A stretch of DNA of 64,000 nt from NCBI RefSeq assembly GCF_001642475.1, contig NW_019174060.1, positions 17,711 through 81,710 on the forward strand, written 5' to 3'. This document shows, piece by piece, positions 42,267-54,071 of this stretch. The stretch's first letter is position 1. Every line of letters begins with the position of its first letter. Position numbers and translations under genes: made by a program. Below the pieces are notes generated by a model. That model had not been told where the DNA came from and made no database searches. It worked only from the letters and a program-made list of their open reading frames with translations. This stretch comes from Fonsecaea monophora (lineage: Eukaryota; Ascomycota; Eurotiomycetes; Chaetothyriales; Herpotrichiellaceae).

Positions 42267-45047
42267 CTACCACAACTCACAGACGGGCTCTTTCTTCTCA
42301 CACTGGAAACTCTCCCGGAAGTCCCTTGAGTTGGCCATGGTGCCCAGAATCCTGGCAAACTTGGGCGCATGAGGGTCCAGGTAGATTCGTTGAATGGCAG
42401 TTTCCTTCCTGGTCTTTCCGCACCACCAGTTGGCGTAGTTGACAAAGAACAACTGCTCCTGTGTGAAGAACTCCAGCCCAGGAAGATCCTGGTTGGGCTT
42501 CTCCGCCGCGCGCTTCTTCCACGCCGCAAATGCTGCCGCTAGACCACCTGCGTCCGCGATGTTTTCGCCCAAGGTCAGTCGGCCGTTGACATGGAGCGGT
42601 TTGTCATCAGGGCCTGGTACAGAAAAGTTGGAGTACTGCTCGACGAAACACTCTGCCCGCTTCTTGAAGTTCTCGACCGTCTTTTCCGTCCACCAGTCGG
42701 TGAAATTGCCGTTCTGGTCATAATGGCGACCGGTCGAATCGAATGCATGAGAGAGTTCGTGCCCAGATACGGATCCGAAGGCGCCGTAACTGAGATACTG
42801 GGGGACATCGACATCGAAGACGGGAAACTGGTCTAATTAGCACTTGAATGCGCGTCTTGCTCCTTTCACTGAACTGACCTGCATGATTCCTGCTGGGAAA
42901 ACAATCTCATTGCCGGGAGGATTGTAGTCTGTAAGATTAGTCAAGTGCTAACAAAACACGCAGGGGATTGGAAGCACATACATGCATTCACAGTTGGAAC
43001 AGTCATATCCCTAAAGACCGTCAACACTTGCAATCAATCCTACGACAAGAAGCAGTCACGAACCACTGATTTCTATCCACGGGCTTGCCCAGAGCCGCCC
43101 ACTCGCGAGCGAGCTCAGCACGGATGATCGATACGGCATTGCCGAAGTACGTCGAAGAAGTAATGTTGACTGGAGCGTAATATTTTTTCAGACTCGCGGG
43201 GTCCATAATGTTTGGACTCTGTAAACAGCATCTATCAGTATTATACAACTTAATAAAAGTCCTGGAACTTCATATACCTTGTCCGGATATCCAATTTTCT
43301 GGACAATGTTGTGGACCTTGGAAATGGCCAGCTCAATCACTTCCTTCTCCATCCACTCGGTAACCTTGAGTTTTTCGATGAACTGGTCCTTGATATCGGA
43401 GACAATTTGGTCACCAAATTCTTTCGCCTTGGCAGAGAAGGCTTTCTCGACGAAGAAGCGGCTCAGGATCCAGCCCACTCCAAAGTCGACGTGGTCGACG
43501 CACGTTCGCCATCGTTCCGGTTTTGTATCTGGGTCCTAGGTCATGTCAGCATCGGAAGGCTGGAAGGTCACTTCGAGGAAGCATGGTACCTTGCCCTCCA
43601 GCTCGTTTGAAAATCGTTTGAGAGGAGCAACCGCATCGGCCTCGATGAAGCTGGCGTACGACTGGACTACCTTCCACATGAAGTATGTGTGCAGAGTCTT
43701 TTCTGGTGTATCCGCCAGCAGTTTACTAAGCTCCTTCATGTATTGTGGAGCCATGACTATGACTCGCTCCAATTGGTAGTTTGAGGGTACCAGGCTATGG
43801 AGGATTTCCGACAGCTTCAGTTGTGGAGTTAGAGCATCAGCATCAGCTAGAGACATGGGGTTGTAGTATTTCTGTCCTGTACGTTAGTAAGTTCGGGTTG
43901 TGAAACAGTGCTCCAGCTCACCGTCACGTCGTTGCGGTCTTCAGCAGTCGGCGAGGCTTTCGCAAGCTGCTTCTCGAACTCGACCAGATCATGAGCATCG
44001 ACTACATCTCCGGAGGCCCCATCTTGGAGTGCCGAGAGAACTTCCGAAGCCACGCCTTCATACTTCTTCACGAGCTGTTCGTCTTCGTACATTTCCTGTG
44101 CAGGTAAACCGATGCTCCAGGGAGCCGCGATGGAGACGACCACCGTATCTGGATCTTTGTCGTCGGCACCGGTGTCAGCAGATATCACGGTCGACATTCC
44201 AGTCTTGAGCATAAATGCAATGGTGGCAGAGAGGTCGCCAGATGAAAAATGTTTCGCGGTGTCGTTGAGTATCTCGATCAATGGCGCAACCCCGACTTTC
44301 GCGATGGTGTCCTCATCCAAACAAGCATCATAGGCCGCTTTGAGCTTGTCGAAATTCTCCTTGTCCACCGAGCCTGTGGTACTGTCGAGTGTGGCAGGGG
44401 AGAAGTAAGAATGCTGGAGCAAATATAAGCACAGGAACCAAGATCGTTGATGGGGTGCCAGGGACTCACCGCCGACAAGCCGGGGTACGGATTTTCGAGG
44501 ATATGGCGGAGTAGCATCTGAGAATTCTCGCTCATGATGGTGCCGGTAAAAGCATCGCCTTGGTCGGGCCGTAGATCATGACGCTCCCTCCAACCTCCGC
44601 AAACCAGCTCCTCGAAGTCGGTGCATGGGTCAAGGGTTTGGTAGTCGGGCGACAAGTTGTAAAGCAGCTCCGAGGAGGCATGAACACACGCAGGCGTGAG
44701 ACAGATGTCAGCCCCCTTATGTTCGGGTTCTTTGCTGTTTGCTTCGGGGTTGTCAGCAACCAAACGGAGCCGTGAACCAGTTTCACACAGCAAGACTCAC
44801 TATTGAGGGAGAAAGGCAAAACATCGGGCCCGTCATTCTTCACAACGAAGCCGGCATAACAGAGCCATGTGACGAAGAGGACCATGAAGGCGGCGAAGGC
44901 ACGCCAATGAAACGCTTCCCGGAGGCGGCGACCGCACGAAGCGCAGTAGGATGCGGGAGTCGGCGCCCTGCTTTCCTCATCTTGTACCAGAGGAGCCTTT
45001 TCGCCGATGTGCTCATGGCCACTCGACAGTGATTGACGATCCATCAT
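42267..45047 (-). CDS. M13 family zinc metallopeptidase (neprilysin-like), type II membrane protein
   Basis: Nine predicted exons: 45047-44801, 44741-44470, 44413-43922, 43871-43590, 43535-43278, 43218-43064, 43010-42982, 42928-42879 and 42827-42267. Together they give 781 residues, the normal size. A cytosolic tail is followed by one transmembrane helix (about 50-72, RAFAAFMVLFVTWLCYAGFVV), then the extracellular peptidase. DPCTDFEELVCGGW is the conserved Cys-rich start. WDMTVPTVNAYYNPPGNEIVFPAGIMQ is assembled over exons 6-8. The zinc site is GHELSHAFD (His618, Glu619, His622) with ENIADAGG (Glu683, Asp687), and the protein ends with the family CxxW (CELW). It probably cleaves small peptides at the cell surface or in the secretory path. 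Exon 7 is only 29 bases; the intron before it uses an unusual GTTCGT donor. Confidence 0.93.
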
Positions 45048-46137
45048 GGCAGGAACGGCGTCGTGCACAGGATGAATGGCATGAAGGGAGTAAAGATGGT
45101 GAGATGGGGTCGAGTTAAAGGGAACATGTTTGGCTACGGAGATTTGGTGGTGGCGCGGTGGTTGCCGTCCTACGCATGGGTGGGAGTGAGTTGGTGCCAC
45201 TTGGGGGGCGGGAACAGGGGAACTGTGACACCTGCAGCGCCCGTTAGGCGTTCCTGAAAGAGAGGAGGAGCCTTACTGGTGCCTGAGTGGGTGTTGTCAC
45301 CAGCCTTGGGTTGTAGCTTCAAGCTTCCCCGCACAGACACCGGAGCTGCGGGCTGTGAGCTCCTGCGCGCGTTGTGACTTCCTAGGATGCCAATGCCCAC
45401 ACAAAACTGGCTAGGCAACTAGAGCTAGTGTAATATTTAGGCACCTAGGTAGGCAGCAGGCTCTGGCGATCCTCAAGAAGCGAGTTGGCGGAGGCCACCA
45501 TACTCAATGACCAGGTAGGCTGCCAGCTTCTACCATCAGTTCTTTTACTACCTAGGTCCTGTATGTACTGGTATATCCACCTCCCAGTCCTCGCACTGCC
45601 CAAAAATTCCTTTCCTGTCTATATCTCCGACTGGGTACGGCATGTGGGATAATGCACAAATGTCAAGCCTCAAAGGGGAGAGTCCATGCCAATTGAAAAG
45701 GTACTGGCGCAAAAGAACCCTGAAACAAGAGGGCTGAAAAGTCCCCCCACCGTGATGAGCGGCGGGACAAGTTATTGATGTCTCGGAGGATTTTTGAGGA
45801 TGGAGAGTCAGGTTGGGGGTTGTGATGTCCGACTCACGCATTGAGGTCGCTCCGTATGTAGTGTTCCTTTAGGACACTACGTGATGAATATATTTAACAA
45901 GTGAATGAGGAAATAAAGGAGGAAGGTCGCTCGAAGTATCGGAACGCATATCTTGGTGCCGGCTGTAGCGATACCTCTCAAAGTCATACCACGGCGATGG
46001 AACTTTGAATGAGAAAGAAGGAGAGCTCGCATGCAGTCTCACAATGTGGGTGGTGAAGTGTTAAGTACCAGTACCGAGTAGGTAGCGTGTGACCCAGAAG
46101 TCGCTGGGGAAACTTAGACGAGCCCTTCAACCTATCG
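45048..46137. other. Divergent intergenic region, 1.1 kb
   Basis: Promoters of the M13 peptidase and SET genes. CCTAGGTA-type short motifs occur at about 45440 and 45551, and TACCGAGTA at 46072-46080. No gene is seen. Confidence 0.55.
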
Positions 46138-46869
46138 ATGGTCCAATTGACAATATCAAAGGTGAGATGTGTGTATGACTACATGGCAATGCCACCGAGA
46201 CAGACTACATCCTCCCTGCCCAAGAACTGGCCCAAAGACATTCTCTATCTCGACAAACTCCATATTCCGCCTCCATTATCACCAGAACTACTCCTCTCAT
46301 CAGTGACCAGAGCCACCTTCAGACCGTCCGATTCACTCCCCGTGATTCCCGATTCAGCACTCACGTCGCCATCTCCGCTGGTCCAAATAAAGTCCATCGC
46401 CGACCCCTCCCACCCAGCGTACCGACAGCACGGGTTGTTTGCGGCGCGCCCCCTGGCCCCGTCGTCATTCGTGATCCTCTACCTCGGCACGCTGCACACG
46501 TCGTCGTCAGAGTCAGCTTCGACATCGGACTACGACCTCAGCCTCGACCGCGAGCTGGACCTCGCCATCGACGCCGCGCAGTGCGGCAACGAGGCGCGCT
46601 TCATCAACGACTACCGCGGCATCCGACCCGAGGGCCCCAACGCCGAGTTCCGCGACTGTTGGGTCGAGATGCCTCCACCGACCTCCCGCGGCGGCGAGGC
46701 GAGATGGGAGAGGCGGATCGGCGTGTTCGTGCTGAGTACCGGCAAAGCCAACCGGAAGGACGGCGGGAAGCAGAGGGCGAGGGGGATCGCAAAGGGCGAG
46801 GAGATCGTGGTTAGCTATGGCAAGGGATTCTGGAGGGCGAGGCAGCAGGAAGAGGAACTGGGTCACTGA
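46138..46869 (+). CDS. SET-domain protein
   Basis: One exon, up to 243 residues. The start is uncertain: ATG at 46138 begins MVQLTISKVR, but later ATGs, or a spliced leader at the GTGAGA 24 bases in, are possible. The SET fold is seen in RQHGLFAARPLAPSSFVILYLG, followed by the DLSLDRELDLAIDAAQCGNEARFINDY block, in which the Asn-rich knot motif (RFINDY) is conserved. EFRDCWVE, IGVFVLSTGKANRK and the closing GIAKGEEIVVSYGKGFW follow; the last contains the catalytic-region Tyr. No pre-SET or Cys post-SET is present. Small single-domain SET proteins of this kind may methylate non-histone proteins. Substrate unknown. Confidence 0.8.
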   Translation: MVQLTISKVRCVYDYMAMPPRQTTSSLPKNWPKDILYLDKLHIPPPLSPELLLSSVTRATFRPSDSLPVIPDSALTSPSPLVQIKSIADPSHPAYRQHGLFAARPLAPSSFVILYLGTLHTSSSESASTSDYDLSLDRELDLAIDAAQCGNEARFINDYRGIRPEGPNAEFRDCWVEMPPPTSRGGEARWERRIGVFVLSTGKANRKDGGKQRARGIAKGEEIVVSYGKGFWRARQQEEELGH

Positions 46870-47327
46870 CAAGGGGACTCGAAGGGGCTGATGGATGACG
46901 CCAACGAGAATGGCTGGGGCTTTTGCTCGAAAGCGACAACGATGAGCTTGTTTCCTATTGACTGACAACCCTCGACGAGTCGCGGTCGTGACTTGGCACA
47001 GGAAAGAAAGGAAGCCCTCATCTACATCCATCACTCGTGGCGCTCGACCATCTACAAACTTCAAACACCTACTCGTCAAGCTCTAAGCTAACGTTACTCG
47101 GCAACCCAATTATGGCTGCGAGAGTCCCGGCACCTTTGTGTCCGTCAATCAATATCTGGGCGGGCCTGATCAATCCCTATCCAACAGCCTATATGTACTA
47201 GGTACGTCTCGCATTTTTCACGCCCAGCTAATCCATCAACACCATCTTCGAGGCATCAAGGTCGCCCTACCCTATAACATCCCACACACCACGCAAATAC
47301 TTTTTCTTCGACAGTGCTCTGACCAGA
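46870..47327. other. Convergent 3' region
   Basis: 3' ends of the SET and P450 genes. Nothing else is seen. Confidence 0.55.
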
Positions 47328-49671
47328 CTATTGGAATTCCTTCCGTCTCCTCACTCTCACCTTGGCGCTCATCGGCGGGACGTGGTTCGGTCCCGCCCAG
47401 TAGCATTCAGGTCTAATACCCTTCCCATTCCAGTTCCCACCAAGGCCCCCTTCCATGACCATCTGGATCTCGTACCGCGAGAGCAGATACGCGAGCAACA
47501 GCTTCAGTTCCTGCGCGGCAAAGAATCTTCCAGGACAAGCGTGCCGACCATGTCCGAACCCGAGGTATGAGGGAGAGGTGGCGATGAAGGAGAGGTGGGC
47601 TTTGTCCAGGTACTCCTTCTCCCGATCTGCTCTATCTCTATCACCATCCCCGAGTCCACTGGAGACTCTGTCTCTCAATTCCACGAACCGGAAAGCCTTG
47701 TATTTGTCGGCTCCCTCATAAAGGGTCTCGTCATTATGGCACCCCCAACTGTGCGTGGCGACCATACATCCTTCGGGTACATGTATCCCATCGGGCGTCG
47801 TGATGCCCCCCGGAGCAACGACCTTTTGGTTCACTCCCACACCTATGATACTCGCGCGTCGTGAACTTTCTCGAAGAGCAGAGTCGAGGTAGTGCATTTT
47901 GGCGATAGCCGTGCGCGACCACATCCTCGAAGCCTGTCCCGATCCGGCGTCTGGCTCCATGTTGTCCCAGGCCTCCTGCCGCAGCGTTTCCAGGACACGC
48001 TCGTTGCGCGGTGCGGCAAGGATATCCAGCAAGGCATTGGTGCCGATGAAACTGGTCGTGTGGACGGACGCGAAGTTCACGTGCAAAAGGCGCGCACAGA
48101 TGATCTGCGGGTCTGCCTCGTCCGGCGACAGATACGATTTGGTGAGCGATCGGGTCAACAGCCATTGGAGAAAGTCGTTCTTTGCTGTGTCGCCCGGCCG
48201 CTCCGTCTCGCTGTTCTTGTGTTCTGCCTCGGAGTCGCTGGTGGTTACGTCCTGGAGGCCCTGACGCCGGAGAATCTCGGGCGTGAGGATTTCAGTGTAT
48301 GCGCGGGTATGCTTACGATTAGAGGATGTCACTATCCGAGAGACAAGAGGCCGGAGTATGCCAGGGAAGAGTCGCAGTATCGTTGCAGAAAAGGCAATAT
48401 CTTCTGCAAAACCGATTGCATTCTTGAGGTATTCCTCGTCACGACCTGAAGGCCATGTTTGATTAGCATTTTGGACAGTGAACACTACCGATGCAAATTT
48501 TCTTCTAAAGAGGACGGCGATGCTCTCTCGAGGACGATGTATGCTCTTCTGTGTCAGGCGGCCTGGGGCCTGTGGATCATTCTACGCACCGTCCACTTTG
48601 ACCCGCCTCTTTGCCAGAAGGAAGGGAATCTACTCACATAGTGGAAGCCCGACAAAGACTCTATTGGAAATTCGGGCAATGATCTTGGTGAGACTGTCGA
48701 AGAGCACCACGGTCTTCCACCCGTCGGCGTCAGGGTAGTATTCAAAGTCGGGATCAGCTTCGCTGCCCCAGATTTGATCTACTGCTGCGGCTAGTTCGTC
48801 GCACACTTCGGGCGTGACATTGAAGACCTGCCTAGTCAACTCGGACTTGATGACGTCTAGCAAGGGGCATGAAGCGTCAGCGAGGTTCAAATAGAGTGCA
48901 ACTGGGGAAAGAAAATGCCAAGTTTCAGGTCCAAGGACCGAAGACGCCAGAGTAAGGAGAAGGGGAAACAGACCGAAGTGAACAGTTGGATCCATAATCT
49001 CGGGCTTGGGGAAAGTATATCGGGTCTGTAGGATATGCTTGTGGGCGCCATTGACACTGAGGACGTTGTCAGGCTGGGCGATCAGCCAGGATGTGTTGGA
49101 CGGCGGGAGCAGAACGACCTCGCCATCGAGAGTGGCGAGGATGCACGGCTTGTTGTGGCGGGCATACTGTGTTGGAGAGTGTGGTCAGATGAAGATGGAC
49201 AAACAGTGCGCGATAGGCATTGTCACAAGAGGATATCAATGGCAACGAATGACATAGGCCATTGCTTCTCTCCTCCCTTCTCTGATGTCGTACCTGTTCC
49301 AAGATAACCGAGGCCAATGGCTGAGAGAAAGAATGGAATAAAGAAGCTGCGAGGATAATGGGACAGAGACAGCAGCACCTATAAGCCCCCCTCTGACCCA
49401 ACATTTAGAAACCTACCTGATCATATGCCCTCCTCAAGGCCTCTTCGTAATTGATGGAGCACCACAGCCTCGTCCTCAGATCGCACAGGACCCATGCTCT
49501 ATCGTTGCGCGCAACCCACGGCAGATCCGGCAGTGTCGGGCTGCTCTTCCGGCGCCAGTGCAGCAGTAGAAAGGCGAGCAGCAGGCACACTGGGAAGACG
49601 ATGTTCAGGGGGTTTGTAGTGAGGGAGATGGAGAGGATGTCAGTTGGAGACCTGGAGGCATCGGAAGCCAT
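47328..49671 (-). CDS. Cytochrome P450 monooxygenase
   Basis: Four predicted exons, 49671-49417, 49166-48974, 48856-48638 and 48445-47328, giving 594 residues, somewhat long for the family. An N-terminal membrane anchor (about 20-40) is followed by a proline-rich hinge, LPDLPW. The I-helix region reads HVNFASVHTTSF, the ExxR motif is in DSALRESSRR, and the heme loop is FGHGRHACPGRFFAAQE (Cys about 526). The pattern DPTVHFDVIKSELTR with SNRVFVGLPLCRDEEYL resembles the fungal ent-kaurene-oxidase/GA-type clans. Joining 48974 to 48856 removes a 117-base stretch that is open in frame but splits that conserved element, which is why an intron is proposed. It is an endoplasmic reticulum enzyme needing a P450 reductase; substrate unknown. 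The nearest regulator is the transcription factor just upstream. Confidence 0.92.
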
Positions 49672-50605
49672 GGCGGGCGACCCTAAAGCGTGGGTTCAGG
49701 CCTGTTCCTGGTCTGTGCAATTTGGCTTTGTCCAAGAGCGCCGGCCCACCCCTCTCTACCTCCCTCCCTCTCTTGTTTCCCTCGGCCAGCTTGTCTTTCA
49801 AGGCAGGAACAGGACAGGTAGGATCTAACGGTCCGGCGGGAACAAAGTCAAGGGTCCTGAAGCAGAGTGCTGTCGTGTCAGAGGTGTTATTGGAGGTAGG
49901 GTTGGGGTGGTAGAAGAGCAAAACGCATAGGAGAGAGAAGGATCAGAAATGAGTTTACGTGGCAGGAGAGGACTGACTGAGCAGGTCGCTAGATGCCCGG
50001 AGCAGTAGAGAGGCTGAGAGGGTGCTGTAGAGCTCTTGGTATGTGGTTTGTTCTAGGTACAGGTCGACAGGGTACTCGGTACATGAGGGAGTGAAAGAGT
50101 TGTAAATACCGAGTACTTACGCAGTCCCTGTTGCCCTTCACCTTCTCTTCACACCTCCCCTTCTCGACTCTTCTCCTTCCCACGTGCCCACCAGTCAATG
50201 TAACAAGTCTCACTCTCTCAAATCATTATCCACCATCCACAATCATCTCCTCGGTCTCCCGCCCAATGAGAAATTGCCACACTCCGGACACATCAACAAG
50301 TGGTCTTATCATGCCTAGTCACTGTTGGCGGTCGGTGGCCTCACGGTCTGGGTCTAATGCCGTTTAATACTTGAGATGCTTGTGACTTGTCGTTGCTAAC
50401 GCAGTCTCAGGAAGTTAGAGCGTTTCTGCGCTTGCACCCCCTCGAGCCGCGATGTCATTATCATGCAGACGTCCTCGGTAGAGGTCCCTCAAGCGAAAGC
50501 GACATATCCCGAGGGATACGAGCCGCCTCCTTCCACCTACGAGTACATCTGCACTAGCTACCTATATCATGGACGATCACAGCCAGACTGAGGCATTTTT
50601 CAATC
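49672..50605. other. Gene-free stretch
   Basis: P450 promoter and 3' region of the second transcription factor. Two inverted half-sites TACTCGGTA (50073-50081) and TACCGAGTA (50107-50115) face each other 25 bases apart. Nothing else is seen. Confidence 0.55.
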
Positions 50606-52496
50606 TCACGGAGAGGGTGAACTCGACCCCTCCAGGTGAATCTGAATCTGCTGTGCCGCCTCGTTCCATACGTCCCAGCACCGGGGCTGGAGCACATAGT
50701 CCCACCACAGGAAATGCGACATCAGAGTCTGAAACAAAATCCAGTCCAACAGTCGCCGATCCTCGCGCAAGCTCCGACTCAGCTGCATGACATACCATTC
50801 CTGGTGAACCGTCCCATGCGCTGCCATGGCGCCCATTGTCAGACACCAGACTGTGAGCTCGCGCTCCATCTGTTCTTCCAGAGTCTCGCCTGTAAAGAAT
50901 AATTCCAGGGCTTTGCGCAAGTCGTATGCAAGCTGCAACTTGATGCTCACGGATTCCCCCAGCGGGAAAAGGACTAGGTCGCTGTAGATCAGTGCAGCAA
51001 GTCGTACCATATTGTAGAGAGAGTCCTCATGTGAGGGCACCAGATCCAGCGGTGGATCGAGCGAGCATAGCTGGTGCTGCACGGCATTCCTGACTGTACA
51101 TATATCTCTGATTATAGGTGCCGCGGGAGCCTTTCGGTGATATAGATCGATGCCCAGCGTCGCCCGACATGCTAACATTAGAGCTCGTAAAAGCCCGGGA
51201 ATTTGCACGCAAGAGAAGCCTCGACCCATCACCAGAGATAGTTGGAATGCACGGGGATCGAGCACAAGGTCCTTGAATGCTTCGCAGGCGTAGCGCAGCT
51301 TGTTGGGCCACGGCCAGAGAGGGCGGACGCCGAGTCGAGTCGAGACGAACGTGTCCGCGCTAGAGACAAAGGAGTCAGTAAAACCAATTCAAAGAATGTT
51401 GGAGCAGGAGGATGAGAGTAGAACCCACAGGCTGAATACATGGCAGTGATCGGGCAGAGGGGATCCATCTATACCACCCAGAGGTTCGAGAGTGCGGTAA
51501 AACCGCTGGATCTGCTGGATTCTGCCGGGCGTCAATTCCATGTTGTTGAAAAGGTGTAGATTCTGCGCTTTGGCCATAGGGGATACGGGATATCTGGACG
51601 GCTCCTCCTCGTGAGTTCCAGCAGGCCACGTCACCAAAAGCAGCGCCAGAATTATACTCTTCCAGGGCGGCATCGGGTTCTTCTGGACGATATCTGCAAC
51701 GGCTTCGAGAGTCTTCCGCTCATGGTACGATACTGCTCGTGCTACCAGTGACCGAGACTGGTGATTCGCCGGAAGCAGTCGTAATCTGTGACCCCCTGCG
51801 TTGACAATCTGTGCGTGGAGAATAAAAGGAATTTCCTGTGCGTCCCTCCGTCTCATGACTTCATATCGTTCGGTGGTGATCGGATCCTGGTTCAGCACTG
51901 CAGGCCAGACGAAGCGGTAGGCTTGGAATACCGAGCGACAATCAGCAATGCCGAAGAAACCAGAAATTTCCGACACTCAACTGACCACCATCAGGGGATC
52001 AGGGACATCGCAACTTCACAAAGAACAAAACGGACGAGGGTTGCAGAGATCGCGACTCACAATGTTCCAGGATATCGTAGATGAAAGGAGGCAGCCCGCT
52101 AACCGGGCCCGTGTCAAACGGGTCATAGTTAGCCTGGCCCAGTGAGGTTGTGGAGGTAAAGCTCTTGGGTACCAGCGACAACCCGTGCACGATCTGTGGA
52201 CGTTCTGGAGTTTTGGGTCGTACCGCCAGCTTCTGTCTGATAACTGGAAGTGTCGAATCGTCACTATCCTGTTGAACATCGTCATCAACCGAACGACGGC
52301 TGAGTCTCTTTGGGGAGCGACGGCTCGAGCTGACAGCTTCATCTTCGGCCTGCGGAACGGGTCGCTTGAGTCTGGAGTTCCGCGCTGCATGAGCTCGACG
52401 ATCTGCATCTTGGAGTTCTTTCTCCCTCTGCGAGCGGGGTGTGGAAGACAGAGACTGATTCAGGAACAGAAACTCTCGCCGCGGGTCGGAAGCCAT
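50606..52496 (-). CDS. Fungal transcription factor (Fungal_trans_2-type), second of two related genes
   Basis: Exons 52496-52061, 51921-51429 and 51359-50606 give 560 residues. The N-terminal ELQDADRRAHAARNSRLKRP matches the basic element in the regulator at 38032-39489, and no zinc cluster is present. After a disordered linker (about 50-100), the typical SLGQANYDPFDTGPV and PPFIYDILEHSYRFVWPAVLN start the helical regulatory domain. RRRDAQEIPFILHAQIVNAGGH, ARAVSYHERKTLEAVADIVQ and GVRPLWPWPNKLRYACEAFKDLV follow. The C-terminal third is helical and Leu-rich with LIYSDLVLFPLGE. The second donor is GTGGGT, and splicing there restores HVFSLADTFVSTRLG. It lies 934 bases upstream of the P450 gene on the same strand and could regulate it, though no binding site is known. 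Confidence 0.85.
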
Positions 52497-54071
52497 GTGG
52501 GTAGATGTTGTGCTAAAATTCCATCATGACGGGAAACATGATTGATATCGTCCGAGAGATAGGCCATTCGCCCAGGAAGGAAAGGCAGAAATGACAATCT
52601 GGGGATCGCATGACCCTAACTCTAAGCGACAAGGGCCATGTCGAAAGTGGAATTCGCAGAATCCCACAGGTAAACTGGATGAGGAGAGCCAAAAGTTGGC
52701 GACGACCAAAGCGAGGTGCTGCCGGAAGCCGGGACAGACGCTGAGAATAGTCTGTACAGTAGGCTTTGATAATCAAGATGGCCGGGGCTTGAATTCCTAT
52801 TTCTTGCCCTCCTATTGCCAGGTCCCCCCCGTGGTGACACCCGTAGTCGGACCATGGTAAGGAATGAGTCAGCGACGGGCTTCCTCCATGGCTCCAACAA
52901 CGACGGCGACCGTCATGTTGTTTTGGTTGTGTAACTTCGCATCACGATTGACCTCTATCTCACCGCCCGTCGATTCGGCAGTCGTGAGACCTCCGAGTGA
53001 AAACTTCGTATGCTGTCTCATCAAGTATCATTCTGCAGCAGCGAACCAATCGAGGGACGCATGTCAGACCGTGGGGCCGAGGCTGGTTGAGCTGCGATAG
53101 GGCAGGAATTGGTGGTGCATGTGGAGTGTATGGCCAGCCCAGTATGCGAAGAGAAACGTAAGCATCCCGCTCGCTTCGCCTACACCCATCTTCCTTTCAA
53201 GCTTGGCAGCTGTTCTTGGTGAATCCTCAAGAAGATGACTAGGCTGCTGCAAGCGTGGGAAAAATGTTGACGAGGAAAAAAGGACAGCACTGTGTGGCTG
53301 GGATCCAGATCCCCCAAAATACTTGAAATAGCAAAGGCTCCGCTGCTTTCTCGAGGTTGATAGACAGCTGTTAAGTAAGGCATCCTGAACCCCTGCCATG
53401 CGAAGGCAGGCAAACGAGCTCTGGGAGGTACGTCTCGTGCCCTCAGTCGAAATTCTCTTATGCCAGTCCCACGGGCGCCAATTCCAAGCTTGTCGAATGC
53501 GCAGCATCATGATACACCGTCCACCCCAGCAAGCGTTGTGTGTCGATGACACTTACTCCCGTGCATACCTGCTCTGGCGGTGGCGGTGGCGGTGGGTGAT
53601 TCGGAGGAAATCAGATGCAGGCTTGGTCATATCTCAGATACACCTAATCAACGACGCATTGGCCATTTACTCTTCAATCATGCGAGGACTCTGGTAAGGC
53701 CGACTCCTTGGGATCCTCTGCATGTGAAACCTTGCGTGGGAGAATGAACATACCCGAAACTGCGTTCCCTGCAATCGCAATGTTTTCTCAGCTGGCCTCG
53801 ACCCCAGGTTGGTGCCTCGGGAATTCGAGGCCATCTCGGGGGGCCTGTAATGTGTCTCGACAATGACGCTCACGAAGTCTCTGACTGAGGCCGGCGATGC
53901 GTTATGCTGTTTCCGCGCGATCTCCGCCGATTTGCGGTTGGACATGCTTGACAACGAAGTGCATAGCGCGATTCGTGCTGGACCCGAATATGGTGGTCTA
54001 TTTGTCTTGCAGACCACGTTCAAAATCTCCCTGGTTGTGCATTGCTTGTCGCAACCCCTGTCAAAGATGAA
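52497..54071. other. Gene-free stretch, 1.6 kb
   Basis: Promoter of the transcription factor and 3' region of the histidine kinase. A short GGTGGC array lies at 53575-53596. No gene is seen. Confidence 0.55.
53575..53596. repeat. Short (GGTGGC)n hexanucleotide array
   Basis: Three and a half consecutive TGGCGG units in intergenic DNA. Confidence 0.75.

Noticed and set aside
45048..45200. Upstream extension of the M13 peptidase frame.
   Set aside because: It begins with GTG, not ATG; the first ATG in frame is at 45047.
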